Assembly: GCF_900086585.1 (NCBI RefSeq)
Contig: NZ_FLKM01000009.1
Coordinates: 2,170,001 to 2,234,000, forward strand
Direction of reading: 5' to 3'
DNA: 64,000 nucleotides
Source of the DNA: Emergencia timonensis
GTDB taxonomy: Bacteria > Bacillota > Clostridia > Peptostreptococcales > Anaerovoracaceae
How positions within the stretch are numbered: position 1 is the first letter of the stretch; each line of letters starts with the position of its first letter. Under the pieces are notes generated by a model. The model saw nothing but the letters and a program-made list of their open reading frames with translations. It was not told where the DNA came from and did no database searches. This document shows positions 42,880-51,144 of this stretch, one piece after another. The translations under genes were made by a program, and so were the position numbers.

Positions 42880-44577
42880 TTATTTTGCTTTTACGCTGAC
42901 CTTTGCCCATTGTCCATAGGTAGTCTTTCCATTGACTTTACTGATTGGTCTTACTCTATAATAGTAAGTCGTTCCTTTTTTTAGGTTCTTGGTATTGGTA
43001 ATGCTAGTTTTAGTCGTATTCTTGTTCACATTCAAAAAACCTTTCGCTGAATACTTGGATTTCTGAACCTGATAGCCGGTAATCTGTCCTTTTGGTTTAT
43101 TCCAGGTCAGTTTGACCTTGCCCTTTGAGGCAGATGCTTTGACAGTCAATTTGACCGTGTTGACGGCCTTCTCGTTTTCGAACATCTTCAGGATGCCCTT
43201 CATCACGCCGTTGACCATGACATCCTGGCCCTCAGGCGCTTTGTCGACCATCTGCGCGGTTGCCGAAGTTTTGAACAGCAGACCTTCACTCGCCTTCCAC
43301 AGACGATATTCGTTGGTCGCTTTATCTTTGATCTGCAGATTGGCAGGATCGACGCCAGCCGCTTCTAAAATCTTGGCCGCTTCTTCGTGGGTGTAGTAGA
43401 CTTCTTTTACATCTGGCAGTTTGTTGTTCCACTTACAGCCTTTATCAGATGAGAGATCGTGATTCGGATCGTAAGCGGAGTCTTCGCTGCTTCCGCCGCT
43501 ATATACTTCGATGGTATATGGGTGGATGCCGAACTTGCCATAAGCATAGTCAATCAGTTCCGAATAAGTCGGATAGTCGTGATAGGACTGCTTGTAGTAG
43601 AAGTTTCTCTGAGTTCCCTCTGCGATGGTCTTTGCCATTTCTTTTGCAGTCTGATCCATGTACTTGATGTCGTTCATATCGTCCAAATCTTTATGGGCTT
43701 TTCGATATCCCCATGGATACAATACGCACTGAATTCCAGTATGTAAGGTTGCCAGACAGGTCATGTTCGGATGTGCTTTAATGAAATTCTGTACGGCCTG
43801 TATTTCTGGTTCTGTTGCAGGTGCTTCTCCTTCTGAATCCATGACGCCATCCTCTCCCCACAGATAATCAAAGGTACGGTTCATATCGATATTGCTGCCT
43901 TTTGGATCGTTGCCCAAAATGCCGTCTTTGTTAGCATCATCACTTTCGCGTCCTGCAGAACCTGTTACAGTCTTTGCAGCATCTACTGCAGAAATATCAG
44001 CGATATAGCCATCGCCGTCGATATCCTTGTAGTTGTCGTTAAATGGAATGCCATCACCATCATGGTCTGTAGGCTTCATGTTTTGACGAGTGTTCCAGAT
44101 AAAGGATTGTTCATATCCATCTGGATTGATAACCGGAATTACATATACGATGTAATTCTTTAATAGAGTTTTTACCTTGGTGGTTCCAGAGTTTTCGAGG
44201 AGATACCAGGCGCTGTACATGGCACTGGAAGCACTTTCTCTTTCTCCGCCATGAATATTGCCGAAAACGGTTACTTCTGTCTTCTTGGATTTTGCTACTG
44301 ACTGATCCGTAATGGTCATGCAGTATAGCGGTCTGCCCTCATGGGTCTTGCCAATCGTCTCCAGCTTACTCAACTTGCCATATGCTTTATTCAAATCCTT
44401 AAGCTGTTTCCCGAGTTCATCGTAGGTATAGCGATGGTTCCAGTCAACCTGTACCTTAGCTTTGGCACCGTCAAGCGACGTGACTTCAGTCTTCGTCGCT
44501 GCGCTAGCAAAGGTTGTACCTAATATCATAGCAAGCACTGTGCAGATGACTAGGATTTTTCTAAAGCTCTTCTTCAT
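42880..44577 (-). CDS. Secreted M14 zinc carboxypeptidase with calcium loops and Fn3 domain
   Basis: A 565-residue exported metallopeptidase. Signal peptide: MKKSFRKILVICTVLAM, cleavage near FASA. The M14 zinc ligands appear as HGGERES (His and Glu) and TLHTG (His), with catalytic Glu in YTIEVYSGG. Two aspartate-rich loops of calcium-binding type (DHDGDGIPFND, DIDGDGYIAD) and a third (DANKDGILG) are inserted before the DMNRTFDYLWG substrate-binding segment. The C-terminal 90 residues form a fibronectin type III-like domain (KVKLTWNKPKGQITGYQVQ, YYYRVRPIS). It likely trims peptidoglycan peptides or extracellular proteins. Start ATG 44577 is chosen over 44598 from the GGAAGG spacing. Confidence 0.88.
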   Translation of the reverse strand: MKKSFRKILVICTVLAMILGTTFASAATKTEVTSLDGAKAKVQVDWNHRYTYDELGKQLKDLNKAYGKLSKLETIGKTHEGRPLYCMTITDQSVAKSKKTEVTVFGNIHGGERESASSAMYSAWYLLENSGTTKVKTLLKNYIVYVIPVINPDGYEQSFIWNTRQNMKPTDHDGDGIPFNDNYKDIDGDGYIADISAVDAAKTVTGSAGRESDDANKDGILGNDPKGSNIDMNRTFDYLWGEDGVMDSEGEAPATEPEIQAVQNFIKAHPNMTCLATLHTGIQCVLYPWGYRKAHKDLDDMNDIKYMDQTAKEMAKTIAEGTQRNFYYKQSYHDYPTYSELIDYAYGKFGIHPYTIEVYSGGSSEDSAYDPNHDLSSDKGCKWNNKLPDVKEVYYTHEEAAKILEAAGVDPANLQIKDKATNEYRLWKASEGLLFKTSATAQMVDKAPEGQDVMVNGVMKGILKMFENEKAVNTVKLTVKASASKGKVKLTWNKPKGQITGYQVQKSKYSAKGFLNVNKNTTKTSITNTKNLKKGTTYYYRVRPISKVNGKTTYGQWAKVSVKAK

Positions 44578-44620
44578 CTCATCCTTCCTTTCTTTCATAT
44601 CCAGCGGGTTTCGCTTTACT

Positions 44621-44646
44621 ATATTAACGCGTTATTGCGTTAATAT
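44621..44646. promoter_or_regulatory. Perfect 10-bp inverted repeat in the carboxypeptidase leader
   Basis: ATATTAACGC (44621-44630), GTTATT, GCGTTAATAT (44637-44646). It lies between the start point (about 44670) and the start codon, so it could be an operator acting as a roadblock, or a hairpin in the mRNA leader. Confidence 0.6.
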
Positions 44647-44676
44647 TTCAACGTTTTCGCCCATTTTACAACTTCT

Positions 44677-44705
44677 ATGATAGCACTTTGCTGTGACGCA
44701 GTCAA
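44677..44705 (-). promoter_or_regulatory. Sigma-A promoter of the M14 carboxypeptidase gene
   Basis: Read leftward: TTGACT (44700-44705), 17 bp, TATCAT (44677-44682). The leader is about 90 nt and contains the inverted repeat at 44621-44646. Confidence 0.65.
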
Positions 44706-44821
44706 CAAGTTATCTGATAATTCTTTTTATTCTGTATGTTAATTGTGCTGCAGTTTTCAAGGTATTCATTCTACCCGAATGGCAGCTATATAGGGGATAG
44801 GGGTATGTAGTGAACAGTTGG

Positions 44822-45097
44822 TACGATAAAGTTAGGTTTTTTGACGCTGTCTTACAGGTCTCGCGTAACCACATGATAGTATACGAAGTCATTTTCATCA
44901 AAACAGCCGTGATTGCTTACAGCATCTGTAAATATGCGGCATGTAGTTACTTTTATGGATTGCATACGGCATTTTAGACACTGAAATTCATGAAAAAAAT
45001 AACCGAAATCAGAGATACTCCCCTGCTAATGCTCCAAAATCATAATTCAGTTACGCAGAGAATGCCTGGATATAGCAAAAAACCTAACTCTATTGTA
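44822..45097. mobile_element. Likely MITE of 276 bp with 22-bp terminal inverted repeats and TA ends
   Basis: The left end (44822-44843) and the reverse complement of the right end (45076-45097) match at 20 of 22 bases, including a 14-bp perfect core AGTTAGGTTTTTTG. Both ends carry TA, as expected for target duplication by Tc1/mariner-IS630 elements. The interior has no transposase frame or gene. It occupies most of the 500-bp gap between the carboxypeptidase promoter and the Rpn-like gene. Confidence 0.6.
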
Positions 45098-45205
45098 AAG
45101 AAACATGCGTTTGTGGTATAAAAGGCCCCTTGACTTTTCATTCAGCATTATGTAAAATAATTACAGTAAATATTTTACATATACACATACAGCAAAGGAG
45201 CACTT

Positions 45206-46045
45206 ATGAAACTAACAAAGGTCAAATACCCCATTACCAACCCCCTCGTCTTTGCCATTGTCATGAAGGACGCCGAACTCTGCCGCGAGCTGATTGAACG
45301 CATCCTGCCCGGCCGCAAAATCAGTAAGATCCGTTTCCCTGAGCCGCCCTCATCGGAGACGGAGAAGACCATCATACCAGGACTCTACGCAAAAAGCGTC
45401 CGCCTGGACGTCCTGTTTGAGGACGGGGAGTCCTGGAACGATATCGAAATGCAGGTCCAGAAACAGTCCTACCTGCCCCTCCGCGGCCGTTACTACCATG
45501 CCGCCATGGACATCAACCAGCTCCACGCAGGCGCAGAGTATACAGAGTTGCGCCCTTCCTTCGTCATCTTCATCTGCACCTTCGACCACTACGGTATGGG
45601 CGAGCCTGTCTATTCCTTCGAAAAATATGATGTCAAAAAATCCTTGCCATACGGTGACGGAACATTTACAATAATCTTGAACACAACCTGTCCAAAAGAA
45701 AAGGTTCCGGAGCCCCTGAGGGAGTTCTTCTGCTATTTGAGCAGCCAGGAGACAGAAGGCGACGACCCCTTCATCGGCCAGATCCACCAGATGGTGGAGG
45801 ACCTGAACGGCAGAAAGGAGATCGAACAGATTATGACACTTGAAGAGGAACTGAATGTGCGTTACAGCATCGGAAAAAAAGAAGGGCTAGAACAAGGACT
45901 TGCAGAAGGACGCGAAGAGGGACTTGCTGAGGGCAAAAAAGATGCTGCCTTTGACACTGCACGCAAGATGAAGGCTGACGGTCTTGACGACGAGATCATT
46001 TCCAAATACACCGGTCTGTCTAAAGAAGCAATCGAAAAATTGTAG
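45206..46045 (+). CDS. Rpn / PD-(D/E)XK nuclease family transposase-like protein
   Basis: A 279-residue protein of the Rpn (recombination-promoting nuclease, formerly transposase_31/PD-(D/E)XK transposase) type. The nuclease core is visible as RLDVLFEDGESWNDIEMQVQ, split as Asp68 and Glu81-x-Gln83, preceded by KYPITNPLVFAIVMKD. The C-terminus has charged repeats (LEQGLAEGREEGLAEGKK) and a short YTGLSKEAIEKL motif, both common in this family. The first two thirds are clearly more GC-rich than the neighbours (codons such as CGC, CTG, GAG), suggesting transfer. AAGGAG precedes ATG 45206. Bidirectional terminator downstream. Natural role unknown; E. coli homologues cleave DNA and raise RecA-independent recombination. 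Confidence 0.82.
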   Translation: MKLTKVKYPITNPLVFAIVMKDAELCRELIERILPGRKISKIRFPEPPSSETEKTIIPGLYAKSVRLDVLFEDGESWNDIEMQVQKQSYLPLRGRYYHAAMDINQLHAGAEYTELRPSFVIFICTFDHYGMGEPVYSFEKYDVKKSLPYGDGTFTIILNTTCPKEKVPEPLREFFCYLSSQETEGDDPFIGQIHQMVEDLNGRKEIEQIMTLEEELNVRYSIGKKEGLEQGLAEGREEGLAEGKKDAAFDTARKMKADGLDDEIISKYTGLSKEAIEKL

Positions 46046-46060
46046 TCAATCATTCCAATC

Positions 46061-46090
46061 AAAAAGTGCCAGACAAGCTGGCACTTTTTT
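46061..46090. terminator. Bidirectional terminator between the Rpn gene and etfA
   Basis: AAAAAGTGCCAG and CTGGCACTTTTTT form a perfect stem over a five-base loop. It ends the rightward Rpn gene and the leftward bcd-etfB-etfA operon. Confidence 0.9.
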
Positions 46091-46101
46091 AATTCAATTG
46101 A

Positions 46102-47403
46102 TTATTTTGTGGAAGCGTCGTACATTTTTTCTGCATTATCCCATTCGTCGATAATTGCAGGAATCACTTTGTACAGATCTCCAACGATTGCGTAGTCAGC
46201 AATTTCCATGATAGGAGCATCAGCATCTTTGTTGATCGCAACGATGATGTCTGAAGTCTGCATACCAGCTAAGTGCTGGATTGCGCCGGAAATACCGCAT
46301 GCAAAGTAAATTTTAGGCTTAACAGTCGTTCCTGTCTGTCCAACCTGGTGGGAGTGGTCAATCCATCCAGCGTCAACAGCTGCACGAGAAGAACCTACAA
46401 CTCCGCCAACCTTGTCAGCGAACTTCTGAATCAGTTCGAAACCGGAAGCATCGCCAAGTCCTCTTCCGCCGGAGCAGATGATTTCAGCGTCAGTCAGGGA
46501 AACTAATTCCTTAGCTGATTTTACGATTTCAACAATCTGCGTTCTGATGTCAGCAGCAGTGATTTCAGGTTTCACGTTGATTACTTCACCAGTAGCGCCT
46601 TCAACCTTGTCTCTCTTCTGCATTACGCCTGGACGTACAGTTGACATCTGCGGTCTGGTCTTAGGGCAGATGATGGTAGCCATCAGGTTACCGCCGAATG
46701 CAGGACGAGTCTGCTTGATTCCAGTTGATGGATCGTCTGGATCCAGTGTGGAAGTATCTAATGTAGTATTCTTCTTAGCGAAGTCTATGTAGCTGGATAC
46801 TTTTACGTCCAGTCTTGTACAGTCAGCAGTCAGACCAGTGTTGCATCTGGCAGCAATTCTTGGAGCCAGGTCACGACCGATATGAGTAGCGCCGTAAAGA
46901 ACGATTTCAGGCTTATATTCGTCAATCGCCTGCTTGATTACTTTTGTATAACCATCAGTTGTGAAGTTCTTCAGTAATGGATCCTGAATCATGTAAACTG
47001 CTTCAGCGCCATATGCGAAGCACTCTTCAGCCAGGTGGTCGATTCCGTCACCAACTAATAAAGCGCAAACTTTTGTATCTTCACTGATTTCTTTTGCCAG
47101 TCTGTATCCTTCACCGATCAGCTCAAGAGCAACGTTCATTAATTTTCCGTCTCTCTGTTCAGCGAATACCCATACATTCTTGTATGCGGAAAGATCAACT
47201 GCAGCTTCCTGTGCTTTTTCTTTGATAGCGCCAAACTTACAAGCAGTTAAGCACTGGTTACAGAATGAGCACTTTGCATTGACTTTTGCAATCTTGCCAG
47301 CTTTGTTGCCGTCATATGGTTCGAATTCGAAGGCATCGTAAGGACATGATTTGAAGCATAGTCCGCAGCCTATACATTTCTCTTTTAATATTTCAATAGC
47401 CAT
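46102..47403 (-). CDS. etfA: Electron-transfer flavoprotein alpha subunit with N-terminal ferredoxin domain
   Basis: A 433-residue fusion. Residues 1-62 form a two-[4Fe-4S] ferredoxin domain (Cys10, 13, 16, 20 and Cys45, 48, 51, 55). The rest is EtfA, with the FAD-binding C-terminus marked by SGGRGLGD, VGSSRAAVDAGW, HQVGQTG, and YFACGISGAIQHLAG. Plain butyryl-CoA EtfA lacks the ferredoxin part; CarE of the caffeyl-CoA reductase system and lactate-dehydrogenase-linked EtfA have it. With EtfB and the acyl-CoA dehydrogenase encoded upstream, it should form a flavin-based electron-bifurcating complex linking NADH, ferredoxin and an enoyl-CoA. It is the last gene of the operon, 19 bp after etfB. 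Confidence 0.95.
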   Translation of the reverse strand: MAIEILKEKCIGCGLCFKSCPYDAFEFEPYDGNKAGKIAKVNAKCSFCNQCLTACKFGAIKEKAQEAAVDLSAYKNVWVFAEQRDGKLMNVALELIGEGYRLAKEISEDTKVCALLVGDGIDHLAEECFAYGAEAVYMIQDPLLKNFTTDGYTKVIKQAIDEYKPEIVLYGATHIGRDLAPRIAARCNTGLTADCTRLDVKVSSYIDFAKKNTTLDTSTLDPDDPSTGIKQTRPAFGGNLMATIICPKTRPQMSTVRPGVMQKRDKVEGATGEVINVKPEITAADIRTQIVEIVKSAKELVSLTDAEIICSGGRGLGDASGFELIQKFADKVGGVVGSSRAAVDAGWIDHSHQVGQTGTTVKPKIYFACGISGAIQHLAGMQTSDIIVAINKDADAPIMEIADYAIVGDLYKVIPAIIDEWDNAEKMYDASTK

Positions 47404-47422
47404 TGTTATTCCTCCTCCTAAA

Positions 47423-48217
47423 TTAGATTACGTGCTTTCCTTTTAAGTTGATTAAAAGATTGTCAGCGATTTCTTTTTCAGTATCTCCTTCGATTGTAAC
47501 GCCCTTGCCCTTTGGAGCAGGTGTAAATGATCTGAATACGTTTGTAGGAGAAGCTTCCAGACCTACTGTAGTGAGGTCAACTTCGATGTCCTTCGCGTTC
47601 CAAGTCTTCATTTCTTTGTCAGCGAAGATCCCTGACATGCTCATATATCTAGGAGTGTTCAGTTCTTTGATTGCTGTCAGCATGCAAGGAGTCTGAAGTT
47701 TGATCAGTTCATAACCATCTTCTAACTGTCTCTTAACAGTGATATCCTTCATGTTATCAGCAATCTCGAATTCCTCAACATATGTAACCTGAGGTAAGTC
47801 TAATTTTTCAGCAATCTGTGGTCCTACCTGGGCAGTATCTCCGTCGATTGCCTGTCTTCCAGCAAAGATCAGATCGAAGTCGCCAATCTTTCTGATTGCT
47901 GCTTCCAGAGTGTTTGATGTAGCCCATGTATCGGAACCACCAACTGCTCTGTCGGATACGAGTACGCCTTCATCAGCTCCCATTGCTATACATTCGAATA
48001 GCAGATCGTTAGCCTGAGGAGGTCCCATAGTAACAACTGTAATATATGTATCAGGATACTTATCCTTAATCTTCAGTGCTTCTTCTAAAGCGTTTGCATC
48101 GTCGTGGTTTAAGATGCTTGGAACGCCGTCTCTGATCAAAGTACCAGTTTTAGGGTTAATTTTGATAACGTTTGTATCTGGTACCTGCTTTGCGCATACG
48201 ATAATCTTAAATGCCAT
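47423..48217 (-). CDS. etfB: Electron-transfer flavoprotein beta subunit
   Basis: A 264-residue EtfB, carrying the bifurcating FAD site in complexes of this type. Family motifs include IIVCAKQVPDTNVIKI, the ETF-beta signature segment VKRQLEDGYELIKLQTPCMLT (pieces), ALEEALKIKD and FAGRQAIDGDTAQVGPQIAEKL. Length is normal (about 260). It lies 20 bp after bcd. Partner of the ferredoxin-fused EtfA. Confidence 0.96.
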   Translation of the reverse strand: MAFKIIVCAKQVPDTNVIKINPKTGTLIRDGVPSILNHDDANALEEALKIKDKYPDTYITVVTMGPPQANDLLFECIAMGADEGVLVSDRAVGGSDTWATSNTLEAAIRKIGDFDLIFAGRQAIDGDTAQVGPQIAEKLDLPQVTYVEEFEIADNMKDITVKRQLEDGYELIKLQTPCMLTAIKELNTPRYMSMSGIFADKEMKTWNAKDIEVDLTTVGLEASPTNVFRSFTPAPKGKGVTIEGDTEKEIADNLLINLKGKHVI

Positions 48218-48237
48218 TTCTATTTCCTCCTACTATC

Positions 48238-49380
48238 TTATTTTTTGAAAGTCGCACCAGCGATTACCATTCTCTGAACTTCTGAAGTTCCTTCGTAAAT
48301 CTCAGTAATCTTAGCGTCTCTCATCATTCTTTCAACTGGGTAATCCTTCGTGTATCCATATCCACCGTGGAACTGAACGCACTTCGTGGTTACTTCCATT
48401 GCAGTTTCAGCAGCAAACAGTTTAGCCATTGCAGCAGCTTCACCGTATGGCAGGTGTTTGTCTTTCAGGTCAGCAGCCTTGTAGATTAACAATCTTGAAG
48501 CTTCGATCTTTGTCTTCAGATTAGCCATCTCGAACTGCAGCGCCTGCATCTGTGATAATTTCTTGCCGAACTGTTTTCTTGCCTGCATGTATTCAACTGT
48601 AACGTCAAATGCACCCTGTGCGATACCTAGAGCCTGGGAAGCGATACCGATACGGCCGCCGTCAAGAGTTGACATAGCAACCTTGAATCCGTCTCCAACC
48701 TGACCTAAGATTCTGTCCTGAGGGATTTCACAGTTCTGGAAAATAAGTTCAGTAGTAGAAGATGCGCAAATACCCATCTTGTCTTCTGTTTTACCAATTG
48801 AGAAACCTGGATCGTTCTTCTCTACGATGAAAGCACTGATTCCGTGGTTTCCTTTTTTCTTATCTGTCATAGCCATTACAACGAAAACGTCAGCATATCC
48901 GCCGTTAGTGATGAATACCTTTGCTCCGTTTAAGACCCATTTATCTCCAACTAATTCAGCTCTTGTCTGCTGTCCGCTTGCATCTGTACCAGCGTTTGGC
49001 TCTGTCAGACCGAAAGCACCTAATTTTTTACCGGATAACAGGTCTGGCAGATATTTCTGTCTCTGTTCTTCGTTACCCCAGTTGAAAATAGGCCAGCAGC
49101 AAAGTGAAGTGTGTGCTGAACAGATTACGCCTGTGGATGCGCAAACTCTTGATAATTCTTCTACAGTGATTGCGTAGGAGATGTGGTCTCCGCCTGCTCC
49201 ACCGTACTGAGTTGGGAATGGAACACCCAGCATGCCAAACTTGGCCATCTTTTCCACAGTTTCTTCTGGAAATCTGTGTTCCTGGTCAATGTCTGCAGCT
49301 AATGGTTCAACTTCGTTAGTGGCAAATTCTCTTACCATTTTTCTTACGAACTCTTGTTCCTTCGTTAGTTGAAAGTTCAT
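48238..49380 (-). CDS. Short-chain acyl-CoA dehydrogenase (Bcd/CarC-like)
   Basis: A 380-residue flavoenzyme with typical ACAD signatures: GAFGLTEPNAGTDASG, FVVMAMTDK, and QFHGGYGYTKDYPVERMMRDAKI (C-terminal signature 2), with the catalytic base Glu363 in EIYEGTSEVQR. It oxidises or reduces a short-chain acyl-CoA and works with the EtfB/EtfA pair downstream. No crt, hbd or thiolase genes are near, so it may be butyryl-CoA dehydrogenase or a caffeyl-CoA-type reductase; the order dehydrogenase-EtfB-EtfA(ferredoxin) is the carCDE order. First gene of the operon, with a strong promoter at 49442-49470. Confidence 0.92.
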   Translation of the reverse strand: MNFQLTKEQEFVRKMVREFATNEVEPLAADIDQEHRFPEETVEKMAKFGMLGVPFPTQYGGAGGDHISYAITVEELSRVCASTGVICSAHTSLCCWPIFNWGNEEQRQKYLPDLLSGKKLGAFGLTEPNAGTDASGQQTRAELVGDKWVLNGAKVFITNGGYADVFVVMAMTDKKKGNHGISAFIVEKNDPGFSIGKTEDKMGICASSTTELIFQNCEIPQDRILGQVGDGFKVAMSTLDGGRIGIASQALGIAQGAFDVTVEYMQARKQFGKKLSQMQALQFEMANLKTKIEASRLLIYKAADLKDKHLPYGEAAAMAKLFAAETAMEVTTKCVQFHGGYGYTKDYPVERMMRDAKITEIYEGTSEVQRMVIAGATFKK

Positions 49381-49441
49381 GTAAATGCCTCCTTAAATTA
49401 TAATAACGGTCCCCTCATTGAGAGGATGTTTTTTTAACCGC

Positions 49442-49470
49442 GTTATACCATACTGTTTTGTTTGTTACAA
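49442..49470 (-). promoter_or_regulatory. Sigma-A promoter of bcd-etfB-etfA
   Basis: Read leftward: TTGTAA (49465-49470), 17 bp, TATAAC (49442-49447). The leader of about 55 nt holds a small CCTC/GAGG hairpin before the AAGGAGG. Confidence 0.65.
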
Positions 49471-49580
49471 AAATAACAGCATACATATATAGTAAACCAC
49501 TTTTGAATCCTTTTTGCAAGTCATTTTTGCATTTCTTGCAAGAAAATGTCGAATTCAGTGACTGAGTTACTATCGACTCA

Positions 49581-50315
49581 CTATTCAACCATTTTTTGCC
49601 TGATATTTTCCAAGGCCTTCTTTTCGATTCTCGACACCTGCACCTGCGAAATTCCCATCAGCTTGGCGATTTCCTGCTGTGTCATGTCCTTATAATAGCG
49701 CAAAATAATAACCTGACGTTCACGAGCTTTCAGGTTTGCGATTTCCTTTTTAATCATGATGCTGTCCAGATTGTTCTCAGGAGAAGCCTCGCTGTAATAG
49801 GCGTCGTATTCTTCCTCCACCAACTGGTTGTCAAGGCTTGCTACATTAGACAGAGCTGACGATGCCTCCATGATCTCTACAACATGTTCCGGGGGCAGAT
49901 TCATCGCTTCAGCCACTTCACTGATCCTCGGCTGGCATCCATTTTTTTTACAGAGTTCATCCTGTACTTTCTTCAGCGCATAGATTTCTGACTTCAGGCT
50001 TCTGCTGGTTTTGATCTTTCCGTTGTCCCTGAAAAAACGTTTGATTTCCCCAATAATCATGGGAACAGCATACGTGGAAAACATCACGTCATATTCAGGT
50101 TCAAATTTATACACCGCTTTTAGCAGTCCCATATATCCGATTTGTATCAGATCGTCTGTCTCGTATTCAGAGGATAAAAATTTCAGCGCGATTTTTTTCA
50201 CCAGACCTGTGTTCTGTTCTATAATCAAAGCCTTTGCTTCTTCGTCACCCTCTTGTGCTTTTCTAATTAGTTCATATGTATCTTCCTTTGGGACCGGCAC
50301 ATACTTATACGCCAT
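49581..50315 (-). CDS. sigF: Forespore sigma factor SigF
   Basis: A 244-residue sigma-70 family factor that directs early forespore transcription. Region 2 (NTGLVKKIALKF, DDLIQIGYMGLLKAVYKF, FSTYAVPMIIGEIKRFFRD), region 3 and region 4 (ERQVIILRYYKDMTQQEIAKLMGISQVQVSRIEKKAL, in part) are complete. The identity as SigF rather than SigG rests on the context: spoIIAA and spoIIAB are immediately upstream and the latter overlaps this start by 11 bases. It is held inactive by SpoIIAB until SpoIIAA is dephosphorylated after asymmetric division. Confidence 0.96.
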   Translation of the reverse strand: MAYKYVPVPKEDTYELIRKAQEGDEEAKALIIEQNTGLVKKIALKFLSSEYETDDLIQIGYMGLLKAVYKFEPEYDVMFSTYAVPMIIGEIKRFFRDNGKIKTSRSLKSEIYALKKVQDELCKKNGCQPRISEVAEAMNLPPEHVVEIMEASSALSNVASLDNQLVEEEYDAYYSEASPENNLDSIMIKKEIANLKARERQVIILRYYKDMTQQEIAKLMGISQVQVSRIEKKALENIRQKMVE

Positions 50316-50745
50316 AATAAGTATCCAGATATTTGATCAAAGTCACCGCTGTTCCCTTATCCGGCTCTGACTCTACAAATACTTTGTCTACGAAACTCTC
50401 CATAACAGTGAAACCCATGCCGGACATCTCCCGGCTTTCCTCTGTGGAAAACATCGGTTCCCTAGCCTTTTTGATGTCGCGGATTCCCTTGCCATAATCG
50501 GTAATTTTGATGTAAACCTTATCCTTATCCATGGTTTTCAGTTCCATTTCAATCTGTCCTGTACCTTTTCTCTCATATCCATGTATGATTGCATTGCTTA
50601 CAGCCTCAGATACAGCCGTTTTAATCTCCGTCAGTTCCTCCAGGGTAGGGTCGAGACTGACGCAGTAAGCGCTGACGACTGATCTGGCAAAACCCTGGTT
50701 TTCTGGCAGCGCTTCAAATTCCAGTTTTACAATATTTCCTTCCAT
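50305..50745 (-). CDS. spoIIAB: Anti-sigma F factor and protein kinase SpoIIAB
   Basis: A 146-residue GHKL-type kinase/anti-sigma factor. The N box is visible in TAVSEAVSNAIIHGY, the G1-type box in ITDYGKGIRD and the G2 region in REMSGMGFTVMESF. It binds SigF and phosphorylates SpoIIAA. Overlaps sigF by 11 bases and follows spoIIAA by nine. Length equals Bacillus SpoIIAB. Confidence 0.97.
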   Translation of the reverse strand: MEGNIVKLEFEALPENQGFARSVVSAYCVSLDPTLEELTEIKTAVSEAVSNAIIHGYERKGTGQIEMELKTMDKDKVYIKITDYGKGIRDIKKAREPMFSTEESREMSGMGFTVMESFVDKVFVESEPDKGTAVTLIKYLDTYYGV

Positions 50746-50754
50746 CTCTTCCTC

Positions 50755-51072
50755 CTAATTCTCTGTTTCTTCGTATTTCATCAGGGAGAAAATACCCGAC
50801 ATGTCTAAAATCTGCTTGACTAACCTGTCCGCGTTACGGATTGTCACAGTTCCTCCCAGTTCACCTACCTTTTTATATCTTCCGAGGACAACGCCTACAC
50901 CGGAACTGTCCATAAAAGTCACTTTTGAAAAGTCCATGATGAGATTTTTCGTTTCGTAAAGTTTTATCTCATCATCTATGTCATTCCTGATTTTTTCTGC
51001 GACATGATGGTCGATCTCACCTGACAGGCAGACCACCAACGTATCGCCTTTTATATAAAAAATTGTATCCAT
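50755..51072 (-). CDS. spoIIAA: Anti-anti-sigma factor SpoIIAA
   Basis: A 105-residue STAS-domain protein. The phosphorylated serine is expected at Ser57 in VTFMDSSGVGVVLGRY, matching Ser58 of the Bacillus protein. In its unphosphorylated form it displaces SigF from SpoIIAB. First gene of the spoIIA operon; AAAGGGGG lies before ATG 51072. Confidence 0.96.
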   Translation of the reverse strand: MDTIFYIKGDTLVVCLSGEIDHHVAEKIRNDIDDEIKLYETKNLIMDFSKVTFMDSSGVGVVLGRYKKVGELGGTVTIRNADRLVKQILDMSGIFSLMKYEETEN

Positions 51073-51092
51073 AGAAAAACCCCCTTTCCTCT

Positions 51093-51121
51093 ATTATAAT
51101 CCCGGTTCGAAGCCTTGTCTT
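51093..51121 (-). promoter_or_regulatory. Possible promoter of the spoIIA operon
   Basis: Read leftward: AAGACA (51116-51121), 17 bp, TATAAT (51093-51098). It resembles sigma-A more than sigma-H; in Bacillus this operon uses sigma-H. No clear Spo0A box was spotted. The region is only 72 bp from thiI, so readthrough from thiI is also possible. Confidence 0.4.
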
Positions 51122-51144
51122 TAAGAGAAAATGGGGGTTTTGTA

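Noticed and set aside
49495..49560. Terminator after sigF from the TTGCAAG palindrome
   Set aside because: Near-palindrome CATTTCTTGCAAGAAAATG is present but no T-run follows in the leftward direction; left unannotated.
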